Shown here: positions 1 through 5,683 of the stretch, piece after piece | Numbering within the stretch: the first letter of the stretch is position 1 | Layout of the letters: every line of letters starts with the position of its first letter | NCBI GenBank assembly: GCA_000437675.1 | Contig: FR901649.1 | Location: forward strand, 1-12,269 | DNA length: 12,269 bases | Reading direction: 5' to 3' | Source of the DNA: Prevotella sp. CAG:891 | Lineage (GTDB): Bacteria > Bacteroidota > Bacteroidia > Bacteroidales > Bacteroidaceae | The notes under the pieces: model-generated | Told to the model about the DNA's origin: nothing | Seen by the model: only the letters and a program-made list of their open reading frames with translations | Database searches by the model: none | Made by a program: the position numbers and the translations under genes

Positions 1-14
1 TCTCAAAAGCTATG

Positions 15-36
15 CTGAGGTGCAGCCTGACTTCGC
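15..36 (-). repeat. 22-base inverted repeat, left copy (shared transcript leader)
   Basis: This 22-base stretch is the exact reverse complement of 530-551. On the - strand it begins GCGAAGTCAGG and ends CACCTCAG, and it sits 5 bases past the TAnnTTTGC of the left promoter. The right copy is placed almost identically (5 bases past its TAnnTTTGC). Outside the 22 bases only the promoter elements are shared. Confidence 0.85.
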
Positions 37-41
37 GGATG

Positions 42-73
42 CAAAGATACAACCTCAACCCTCAGAAATCCAA
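42..73 (-). promoter_or_regulatory. Bacteroidetes-type promoter reading off the left edge
   Basis: On the - strand a TATCTTTG (-7 type TAnnTTTG) covers 49-42 and a TTG covers 73-71, with 21 bases between them, matching the Bacteroidetes housekeeping sigma consensus. Transcription would begin close to position 36, at the start of the 22-base repeat, and leave the window to the left. The gene served is outside the window. Confidence 0.6.
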
Positions 74-105
74 TTTTTTTTGCTCCCTAATATCGCACCT
101 CAAAA

Positions 106-171
106 GTTTTCCACACCCTCAAAAGCGCATTCAGCCCTTTATTTATCGGCATTCCGACACGTTTTCCACAC
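106..171 (+). repeat. Pair of 11-base direct repeats containing DnaA-box-like TTTTCCACA
   Basis: The sequence GTTTTCCACAC occurs at 106-116 and again at 161-171, 55 bases apart. The core TTTTCCACA fits the relaxed DnaA box TTWTNCACA, and 268-276 is a one-mismatch copy. The short word CTCAAAAG also recurs nearby at 2-9, 99-106 and 118-125. A role as DnaA or other operator sites is inference only. Confidence 0.45.
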
Positions 172-308
172 ACAGAAAAAAAATGAAATAGGGATATAAC
201 ATTTTGTCCCCAATCAATTACCAAAACGTAAAAATCCAGCACATCTGCCCACACTTTATGCCCAAGCATTTCCACAATCCATGGCTGTGTACCTCTGCTT
301 TTCTCAAT

Positions 309-404
309 CTGCACAAAACTCATGCAGTTTTTAGCAAATTCTGCACAGATTTCATGCAATTTCTTTGCTAAACTGCACAAAACCCATGCAGTTTAGCCAT
401 ACCT
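309..404. repeat. Three palindromic units with exact 32-base spacing
   Basis: Units start at 309, 341 and 373. The first 22 bases of each have the form CTGCA, eight variable bases, then TGCAGTTT (TGCAATTT in the middle unit). The third unit extends to a symmetric AAACTGCA (370-377) and TGCAGTTT (387-394). The remaining 10 bases of each unit are not conserved. The 32-base period is about three helical turns, so each palindrome would face the same side of the DNA. That fits cooperative binding by a dimeric regulator. A coding origin is unlikely because 32 is not a multiple of three. Confidence 0.75.
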
Positions 405-493
405 GTCAACTACACAGACCCATAATTGTAAACACCTATTTCCAAAACGAAATACAATATGACCCGATTCTGCTAAATCAATCGTAAAAAACG

Positions 494-524
494 TTGATTA
501 TTCCAACCATTTATAGTAACTTTG
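494..524 (+). promoter_or_regulatory. Promoter of the nucleotidyltransferase gene
   Basis: A TTG at 494-496 and a TAACTTTG at 517-524 are separated by 20 bases, a good Bacteroidetes promoter. Transcription would start near 530, giving a leader of about 100 bases before the ATG at 630, and that leader begins with the 22-base repeat shared with the left promoter. The palindromic array ends about 90 bases upstream, where activator or repressor binding could act. Confidence 0.65.
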
Positions 525-529
525 CTTGT

Positions 530-551
530 GCGAAGTCAGGCTGCACCTCAG
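530..551 (+). repeat. 22-base inverted repeat, right copy (shared transcript leader)
   Basis: This is the perfect inverted match of 15-36, lying at the predicted 5' end of the transcript of the gene at 630. The two copies are separated by 493 bases. It could be a shared leader RNA element, a regulator site just downstream of the start point, or the end of an inversion or insertion unit. The sequence does not decide between these. Confidence 0.85.
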
Positions 552-629
552 TAAATTATCAGGTACAAAAAGTTTCGGCTATCGCAGATACACTTGCAAA
601 CATCTAACTTCCTAAACATACAAACAGAT

Positions 630-1541
630 ATGAAACCTACACTCTTCCTCTTGGCAGCAGGTATGGGCAGCCGCTACGGCGGTTTGAAGCAGCTCGACGA
701 GCTGGGCCCCCACGGTGAAACGATTATGGACTACTCCATTTACGACGCCATCAATGCCGGTTTCGGTAAATTGGTATTCGTTATCCGCAAGGATTTCGAA
801 GAAGACTTCCGTCGCATCGTTTTGTCGAAATACGAAGGTCACATTCCCTGCGAACTCGTATTCCAGAGCCTCGATGCCCTTCCCGAAGGCTTCACCTGCC
901 CGGCAGATCGTACGAAACCTTGGGGTACGAACCACGCCGTAATGATGGGTAAAGACGTGATTAAGGAACCTTTTGCCGTACTCAACTGCGACGACTTCTA
1001 CGATCGCGACGCATTCCGCGTAATGGGTAAGTGGCTGAGCGAACTGCCCGAAGGCTCTACCGGCCGTTACGCCATGGTAGGCTTCCGCGTAGGCAACACC
1101 CTCAGCGAAAGCGGTACGGTTAGCCGTGGTGTTTGCGAAAACGATGCCAACCACCACCTCACCTCAGTTGTTGAACGCACCAAGATTCAGCGTTTCGACG
1201 GCGTAGTGAAGTACATGGACGACAATGGCGAATGGGTAGCTATCCCCGACACCACCCCCGTTTCAATGAACTTCTGGGGCTTCACCCCCGACTACTTCGC
1301 ACACAGCGAAGAATATTTCAAGACCTTCCTCTCTGACCCCAAGAACATGGAGAACCTCAAGAGCGAATTCTTCATCCCCTTGATGGTCGACAAACTCATC
1401 CACGACGGAACCGCTACCTGCGAAGTACTCGACACCACCTCTAAGTGGTTCGGCGTAACCTATCCCGAAGACCGTCCGGGCGTTGTCGAAAAATTCCAGA
1501 AACTCGGCGAAGAAGGCGTTTACCCCGAAAAGATGTTCTAA
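630..1541 (+). CDS. Sugar-phosphate nucleotidyltransferase family protein
   Basis: A 303-residue GT-A-fold nucleotidyltransferase, expected to be cytoplasmic and to join an NTP to a sugar phosphate or similar substrate with release of pyrophosphate. The nucleotide-binding loop LAAGMGSRYGGLKQ is at residues 8-21. KPWGTNHA (96-103) resembles the GTAHA base-binding motif, and NCDDFY (119-124) supplies the metal-binding Asp. SGTVSRG (161-167), MNFWGF (213-218) and SKWFGVTYPED (271-281) look like conserved family blocks. The ATG at 630 is preferred over the in-frame TTG at 594 because the conserved N-terminal strand begins right after it. A promoter at 494-524 and a terminator at 1586-1625 make it a single-gene unit. 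The real substrate is unknown. I recall close relatives in many Bacteroidales annotated only as nucleotidyltransferase. Confidence 0.85.
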   Translation: MKPTLFLLAAGMGSRYGGLKQLDELGPHGETIMDYSIYDAINAGFGKLVFVIRKDFEEDFRRIVLSKYEGHIPCELVFQSLDALPEGFTCPADRTKPWGTNHAVMMGKDVIKEPFAVLNCDDFYDRDAFRVMGKWLSELPEGSTGRYAMVGFRVGNTLSESGTVSRGVCENDANHHLTSVVERTKIQRFDGVVKYMDDNGEWVAIPDTTPVSMNFWGFTPDYFAHSEEYFKTFLSDPKNMENLKSEFFIPLMVDKLIHDGTATCEVLDTTSKWFGVTYPEDRPGVVEKFQKLGEEGVYPEKMF

Positions 1542-1585
1542 TATAAATTCTTTACATAGAACATACACTTTGTAAAATACAATAG

Positions 1586-1625
1586 CCTCCGACAGAGACA
1601 CAACTTCTGCCGGAGGTTATTTTTT
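1586..1625 (+). terminator. Rho-independent terminator of the nucleotidyltransferase gene
   Basis: Arms CCTCCGACAGA (1586-1596) and TCTGCCGGAGG (1606-1616) pair with one A/C mismatch around a 9-base loop. A T-rich tail follows at 1617-1625, 44 bases past the stop codon. Confidence 0.85.
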
Positions 1626-1742
1626 AGGCATCAATAAAACGAACTAAACCTATTGCGATAGCGGTGCAGCGTATCTATCATAGTTTTCTAATTCTCCATT
1701 GCAAATCAACTGATTGGTATCTCTAGATTACGAAAAAATTAA

Positions 1743-1792
1743 ATTACTAAAATTTCCCACCCTCTTTATTGGGGATGGGAAATTTTAGTAAT
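1743..1792. repeat. Long hairpin with perfect 17-base arms
   Basis: Arms at 1743-1759 and 1776-1792 are perfectly complementary over 17 bases (ATTACTAAAATTTCCCA and its complement) around a 16-base loop with a few further CCC/GGG pairs. No T-tract follows on the + strand, so it is not a standard terminator. It abuts the terminator at 1795-1828 directly. It may be an intergenic palindrome or the stem of a small RNA. Confidence 0.7.
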
Positions 1793-1794
1793 AT

Positions 1795-1828
1795 AAAAAA
1801 TGCCGGGGCTGTGGCTCCGGCATTTTTT
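1795..1828. terminator. Bidirectional rho-independent terminator
   Basis: AAAAAATGCCGG (1795-1806) pairs perfectly with CCGGCATTTTTT (1817-1828), and the stem extends inward by about three more pairs. A and T tracts flank the stem, so it works in both directions. It ends 11 bases from the stop codon of the - strand gene at 1839 and also backs up the + strand terminator at 1586. Confidence 0.9.
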
Positions 1829-1838
1829 AATCAATGAA

Positions 1839-2105
1839 TTATTTTGCAATCCATAATGCTAACATTATCTGAGAGAAAAGTACTACCCACATTATTATGT
1901 ATTTATACTTATTATTCCTCCCTATAATGTACGTTAGACACGTTGTTAAAGCGCATATGTTGGTTAATGCATTTTTATAACAAAATGAGCCTGTATATAT
2001 TTCCCATATCATATAGCCAAAGATTACAATCAAGCTAATGATTACTACACATTGATAAAATGTGCTGGAATATATGTCGAATATTTTTTTAGATATAGAT
2101 GTCAT
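1839..2105 (-). CDS. Small three-TM membrane protein, possible immunity protein
   Basis: I do not recognise a family. The 88-residue product has a short basic N-terminus (MTSISKK) and three hydrophobic segments at about residues 17-37, 45-62 and 68-87, with a charged loop RNNKYK between the last two. It should be an inner-membrane protein. The ATG at 2105 is chosen over the in-frame TTG at 2123 because it lies two bases after the TAA of the upstream frame, an arrangement typical of translational coupling. Size, topology and its place directly after a hydrophobic peptide with a Gly-Gly site resemble bacteriocin immunity proteins, but this is inference from context. It is AT-rich compared with topB. 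Transcription ends at the terminator 1795-1828. Confidence 0.55.
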   Translation of the reverse strand: MTSISKKIFDIYSSTFYQCVVIISLIVIFGYMIWEIYTGSFCYKNALTNICALTTCLTYIIGRNNKYKYIIMWVVLFSQIMLALWIAK

Positions 2106-2107
2106 AT

Positions 2108-2407
2108 TTACCACATACACCAAGTTATTTCAGCAGCTATCAATGCCAAACCAACCCCTGATAGAGTCCGAGTGCCAATTTTAGATACCATTTTCAAAGT
2201 AGCTTTAACTACAGCCTTTGATACGGTTTTTACTGCCAAACCAGCAACGACAGCAGAACCAGCAGCTATTCCTGTAGCCTCTAAGAAACAATCCTTAAAA
2301 GAGCCACCTCTGGTAGCCTGTAAGCCGTTATTGATTATTTGCAAAATAAAGAAAAGTTTTTCAGATTGACAAACAAAATAAAGAGAAAAACGCCAATCTA
2401 TAATCAA
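2108..2407 (-). CDS. Small hydrophobic peptide, bacteriocin-like, start uncertain
   Basis: The frame has no ATG before residue 73. The longest version starts with TTG at 2407 (99 residues), and another TTG at 2344 would give a short leader. Residues 22-35 end in ATRGG, with Leu at -7 and Ile at -12 from the Gly-Gly, a partial match to double-glycine leaders processed by C39-peptidase ABC exporters. What follows (36-99) is rich in Ala, Gly and Val with GxxxG-like helices (GIAAGSAVVAGLAV), a basic Lys-rich middle (KTVSKAVVKATLK), a second hydrophobic helix and Cys at 40 and 97. This composition resembles pore-forming class II bacteriocins. No exporter is in the window and no clear promoter precedes it, so it could also be a 5'-truncated remnant of a larger protein. 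The 3-TM gene follows two bases later. Confidence 0.4.
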   Translation of the reverse strand: MIIDWRFSLYFVCQSEKLFFILQIINNGLQATRGGSFKDCFLEATGIAAGSAVVAGLAVKTVSKAVVKATLKMVSKIGTRTLSGVGLALIAAEITWCMW

Positions 2408-2493
2408 AATGTTTTATTTTATGTGTAAAACATGTTTTTTAGCATACAAACCGCTTGTTTTAACAACCTTATGTTGATTTACACTTCTTTCAA

Positions 2494-2525
2494 TTTGATT
2501 TTGAAAAAATATATCACTATATTTG
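2494..2525 (+). promoter_or_regulatory. Promoter of the lipoprotein gene at 2614
   Basis: TTTG at 2494-2497 and TATATTTG at 2518-2525 are 20 bases apart, a close match to the Bacteroidetes consensus. The predicted leader is about 80 bases. The rest of 2408-2613 shows only an AAAACATGTTTT palindrome at 2427-2438. I find no TAnnTTTG promoter on the - strand for the peptide gene at 2407. Confidence 0.6.
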
Positions 2526-2613
2526 CAAAATACATACAGGACTGCTAAGACGCTCACGAAATGCTTGCAGCCATTCAAGATAAATCGAAATAAATTAGCA
2601 TCGTTGTTTTACT

Positions 2614-3261
2614 ATGACAAAAATAGATTACTATACAAAGTATTTCATCTTCATAACCATACTGTTATTACTGGTAAGTTGCACTCAAGATGAATGGTTC
2701 CGTTCTGTAACCATGCAAGATGGAAATACCGTGTTGGTCCATCAACAGAAACAATTTTACGAAACAGAATCAAAGTTTGTCCATAATGTTTTCTTTTCTT
2801 GGGAACACAAATTTGACATAACTGATGTTGAACAAATAAACTATAAGGTCGACAGCCGCTATACTGTTAAAGGTCATAATGCCTTCTACTTTCATCATTG
2901 GGAAGAAGCTCAATTTGGAGAATGGATAGAAAAATACGGTTTAAAAGCCAACAAAACATATTATGTGGCAACCAAGGTATATGCGAAATTCATTTCTATA
3001 CCACCGGATAGTATTACTATTTCACCCAAAATCGGAGATTCTTTTTTAGGCTATATCCCAGGGGCTGAAGCATCAAGATTTCTATTAAACTATTACAAAA
3101 AAGAAAATTGCTGCGTTATGACCACTGGCATAAGATACATTGGCTATGATTCAGAAAAAAACAAAATAGACATTGAAATACCTTTGAATACTGATTCAAA
3201 TCATAATAGAATATGGAAATTCTTAACCGAATACAATATATGGATGTACGACTATAAATAA
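2614..3261 (+). CDS. Hypothetical lipoprotein, AT-rich
   Basis: I do not recognise a family. The 215-residue product starts with a signal peptide: a short basic stretch, a hydrophobic core (residues 10-21, FIFITILLLLVS) and lipobox LVSC with Cys23 as the lipidated residue. The residues after it, TQDE, are acidic. In Bacteroidetes, acidic residues just after the lipid Cys are associated with export to the cell surface, so surface exposure is possible. The mature part is polar and aromatic, with His/Trp-rich FYFHHWEEAQFGEW around 91-104 and two adjacent Cys (CC) near 166. No membrane segment follows the signal. It has its own promoter at 2494-2525. The codon use is AT-rich, unlike topB next door, suggesting an accessory origin. 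The stop overlaps the start of a lipoprotein remnant in another frame. Confidence 0.75.
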   Translation: MTKIDYYTKYFIFITILLLLVSCTQDEWFRSVTMQDGNTVLVHQQKQFYETESKFVHNVFFSWEHKFDITDVEQINYKVDSRYTVKGHNAFYFHHWEEAQFGEWIEKYGLKANKTYYVATKVYAKFISIPPDSITISPKIGDSFLGYIPGAEASRFLLNYYKKENCCVMTTGIRYIGYDSEKNKIDIEIPLNTDSNHNRIWKFLTEYNIWMYDYK

Positions 3262-3494
3262 GTATTTGTCTTGTATTTAGCTTCACATTCTGTGCTTGCT
3301 CCTCTGATGACGAAACAATTGTTAAGTTTATAAAACCTAATGACTCACATGAAATCATTCATCTGTCTAATGGAGAAGTTATTTCATTATCTGATACAAT
3401 CACATACACCATTGATGAAACTATAATGTCTGACTCTGTGATGAACCAACCCAAAAGCCCGCTGCTCAGCGTACGAGCGGCGGGCTTTTTGTGA
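3258..3494 (+). pseudogene. Lipoprotein gene remnant, broken at both ends
   Basis: In the frame beginning after a TAA at 3255 the translation opens with a hydrophobic run and FCAC-SSDDE, a lipobox-like Cys (residue 14 of the frame) followed by Ser-Ser-Asp-Asp-Glu, the pattern expected of a Bacteroidetes surface lipoprotein. There is no ATG, GTG or TTG ahead of the hydrophobic run and no basic n-region, so the 5' end is missing. After about 60 further residues the frame runs into the terminator hairpin at 3453-3490 and stops at 3492-3494, so the real 3' end is missing too. Lipoprotein-like polar sequence (NGEVISLSDTITYTIDET) lies between. It may be a relative of the lipoprotein just upstream, since both begin with an acidic post-lipobox stretch and contain a similar DGN/NGE-V turn, but the similarity is weak. 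Confidence 0.5.
3453..3490. terminator. Strong bidirectional terminator between topB and the island
   Basis: Arms GCCCGCTGCTC (3457-3467) and GAGCGGCGGGC (3475-3485) pair over 11 positions with one G/T wobble around a 7-base loop, flanked by AAAA (3453-3456) and TTTTT (3486-3490). It lies 5 bases past the topB stop on the - strand and also stops + strand transcription from the lipoprotein side. Confidence 0.92.
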
Positions 3495-5657
3495 TTATTT
3501 CGTAAAAGGTTTGCGCCAGTTGCAGCCTTCTTTCCAGCGGGAGCAACCGTAGGCGGTTTTGCCTTTGATTACTTTACCTTGACCGCATTCGGGACAAATG
3601 CTGCCGGCACGGATGATACGTTTGCGAGGCTTGGCTGGTTTGCCTTCGGCAGACGAGGATTTGGCAGCTGAGGTTGACGAGGAACCCGAGGAAGAGGAAC
3701 CCGAGGTTGATGAGGAACCCGAGGACGAAGAGGAGGAACCCGAGGAGGGGGCTACTTGGGTGACGTGGCGATTGGAATTGTCGGACAACACCTGATACAC
3801 AATGTCGCCTACCATCGTTTTGAGTTCGTCAATAAACTGAGCCGGACTGTAGGACTGCTGTTCAATGAGGCGCAACTTGCGCTCCCACAAACCGGTAAGT
3901 TCGGCACTTTTGAGCAACTCTTCCTTGATGAGCGAAATGAGTTCTATGCCGGTGGGAGTGGCCACAATGTTCTTGCGCTGACGACGGATGTACTGACGCT
4001 TGAACAGGGTTTCGATAATGGCAGCTCGGGTAGACGGACGGCCGATGCCGTTTTCCTTGAGCGCATCGCGCAATTCTTCATCGTCGACCATGCGGCCGGC
4101 CGTTTCCATGGCACGCAGCAAGGTGGCCTCGGTGTAGGGCTTAGGCGGCTGCGTGGTTTTTTGCGCCAAATCGGGACGGTGCGGTCCGCTTTCGCCTTTC
4201 ACAAAATCGGGAAGGGTGCGTTCGGCTTCGTCTTTCTTTTCATCGTCGTCGGCGATTTGCGAGAGTTTAGCGGCCGAGGGAGGCACGGCACGCCAGCCGG
4301 GTTCGAGTATCAGGCGACCGGTGGCGCGGAAGGGCACGTCGGCTGCCTGACCTTGCACGGTGGTGGTGGCAAAACGGCAGTCGGGATAGAACACGGAGAT
4401 AAAACGACGGACTACGAGGTCGTAAACATTGCGCTCCATGTCGGTAAGGTTATGAGCAGCTACGCCGGTGGGAATGATAGCGTGGTGGTCGGTCACCTTC
4501 GACGAATCGAACACCTTTTTGCGCTTCAGGAGTTTGGCACCGCGCAGGGGCATGAGCAATTCGCCGTACTGACCGCTGATGCCGTTGAGTATGGGACCGC
4601 ACTTGGGGTAAATGTCGTCAGACAGGAAGGTGGTGTCGACACGCGGATAAGTAGTCACCTTTTTTTCGTAGAGCGACTGTATGAGCGAGAGGGTCTGGTC
4701 GGCCGAATAGGAGAATTTGCGGTTACACTCCACCTGCAAGGAGGTGAGGTCGAACAGACGGGGAGGCGCTTCGGTGCCGTTTTTCTTTTCGACCGAAAGC
4801 ACTTCGAAGGGCTCGTTTTTAATGCGTTCAAGGGCAGCCAGTCCTTCAGCCTCGGTGGTAAATCCGCGTCGAGCCGGAGCGTTGGTTGCTTTTTTGCCAT
4901 TGTCGGTGGCAGCGTCGGCTTCGGGGGCTTCTTCGTCGGCATTGGGGTCGGCCATGACGGCGTTGAAGGTGGTGTCGCGATAAACGGTGGTGAGCACCCA
5001 ATAGGGCTCGGGCACAAAGTGGTCAATTTCGTGCTGACGGCGCACGATGAGGGCCAATGTGGGGGTTTGCACGCGACCAATGGACAGTGGCGGACAACCC
5101 GGTCCGCGCTGTCCACCGTATTTCAGGGTGTAAAGGCGGGTGGCATTCATGCCCAGCAGCCAGTCGCCGATGGCACGGCAAAGTCCGGCTTCGTAAAGGC
5201 TTTTATAGTCAGATTGCGGCCGGAGGGTGCTGAAGCCTTCGCGAATACTTTCCTCCGTAAGCGACGAAATCCACAAGCGTTCAACGGGACATTGCGCGCC
5301 GGCTTTCTGCATCACCCAGCGCTGTATGAGTTCGCCTTCCTGCCCGGCATCACCGCAGTTAATGATTTTGTCGGCCTTGGCCATGAGGCTTTGAATAATG
5401 GCAAACTGCTTTTGTACGCCACGGTCGTTCTTGAGCCGAATGCCAAAACGGGGAGGCACCATGGGGAGTGCCCCGAGGCTCCAACGCTTCCAGAGCGGGG
5501 TGTAATCCTCGGGGTATTTCAGTTCGCAAAGGTGGCCAAAGGTCCAGGTCACCTGGTAGCCATTGCCTTCGAAGTAACCTTCGTGGCGGGTGGTGGCTTT
5601 CAGTATCTGGGCTATGTCGTTGGCTACACTGGGTTTTTCGGCAATACAGACAATCAT
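3495..5657 (-). CDS. topB: DNA topoisomerase III
   Basis: A type IA topoisomerase of 720 residues that cuts one DNA strand through a 5'-phosphotyrosine link, passes the other strand and reseals; TopB mainly decatenates replication or recombination intermediates. The TOPRIM domain begins with AEKPSVA (Glu7) and has CGDAGQEGE at 101-109. The catalytic tyrosine is Tyr337 in TTYPRVDT (335-342), followed by HHAIIPTG (391-398) and ENGIGRPSTRA (535-545), typical type IA blocks. A Ser/Gly-rich linker (about 638-669) precedes a basic stretch and a four-Cys zinc ribbon (Cys688, 691, 705, 712). Odd points: the second Asp of the TOPRIM DxD is Gly105, and an acidic/Ala-rich insert sits at about 236-264. 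The ATG at 5657 lies 26 bases after the ABC ATPase stop, so the two are probably co-transcribed. Confidence 0.97.
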   Translation of the reverse strand: MIVCIAEKPSVANDIAQILKATTRHEGYFEGNGYQVTWTFGHLCELKYPEDYTPLWKRWSLGALPMVPPRFGIRLKNDRGVQKQFAIIQSLMAKADKIINCGDAGQEGELIQRWVMQKAGAQCPVERLWISSLTEESIREGFSTLRPQSDYKSLYEAGLCRAIGDWLLGMNATRLYTLKYGGQRGPGCPPLSIGRVQTPTLALIVRRQHEIDHFVPEPYWVLTTVYRDTTFNAVMADPNADEEAPEADAATDNGKKATNAPARRGFTTEAEGLAALERIKNEPFEVLSVEKKNGTEAPPRLFDLTSLQVECNRKFSYSADQTLSLIQSLYEKKVTTYPRVDTTFLSDDIYPKCGPILNGISGQYGELLMPLRGAKLLKRKKVFDSSKVTDHHAIIPTGVAAHNLTDMERNVYDLVVRRFISVFYPDCRFATTTVQGQAADVPFRATGRLILEPGWRAVPPSAAKLSQIADDDEKKDEAERTLPDFVKGESGPHRPDLAQKTTQPPKPYTEATLLRAMETAGRMVDDEELRDALKENGIGRPSTRAAIIETLFKRQYIRRQRKNIVATPTGIELISLIKEELLKSAELTGLWERKLRLIEQQSYSPAQFIDELKTMVGDIVYQVLSDNSNRHVTQVAPSSGSSSSSSGSSSTSGSSSSGSSSTSAAKSSSAEGKPAKPRKRIIRAGSICPECGQGKVIKGKTAYGCSRWKEGCNWRKPFTK
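3679..3744. repeat. In-frame repeat GAGGAACCCGAG coding the topB Ser/Gly linker
   Basis: The 12-base word GAGGAACCCGAG occurs at 3679, 3694, 3712 and 3733. The spacings are 15, 18 and 21 bases, all multiples of three, so the copies keep the topB frame and encode Ser-Gly-Ser-Ser type peptide. Such a tract can change length by slippage without breaking the protein, which would alter the distance between the topoisomerase core and its zinc ribbon. Confidence 0.75.
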
Positions 5658-5683
5658 GGGTGAAAAATCTATGCTTTATAGAG

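Larger units (their letters stand above)
1..629. other. Gene-free regulatory region with outward promoters and repeats
   Basis: No convincing coding sequence lies here. The only sizeable open frame, on the - strand from 380 to 87, has no recognisable domain and runs through repeats whose 32-base period is not a multiple of three, so it is probably spurious. The stretch holds outward promoters at both ends, a 22-base inverted repeat just inside each transcript, an 11-base direct repeat and a triple 32-base array. It therefore looks like a divergent control region between the + strand gene at 630 and a gene beyond the left edge read leftward. Confidence 0.6.

Noticed and set aside
87..380. A 97-codon - strand open frame in the left control region
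   Set aside because: It runs through a 32-base repeat array (not a multiple of three) and the DnaA-like repeats, and has no domain, so coding is unlikely.
309..404. CRISPR array
   Set aside because: There are only three units, with 22-base imperfect palindromes and about 10-base gaps, far too short for spacers, and no cas genes are present.
15..551. Insertion sequence or MITE bounded by the 22-base inverted repeat
   Set aside because: No target-site duplication flanks the repeats, no transposase frame lies between them, and each repeat sits precisely at a promoter start region, which fits a leader element better.
1..629. Chromosomal replication origin
   Set aside because: Only two relaxed DnaA-box matches are seen and no replication-initiation gene is in the window, so it is kept only as a low-interest finding.
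3756..5663. A 635-codon + strand open frame opposite topB
   Set aside because: It is the antisense shadow of topB. The - strand frame carries every type IA topoisomerase motif, whereas this translation has no domain and arises from G+C-rich codon use.
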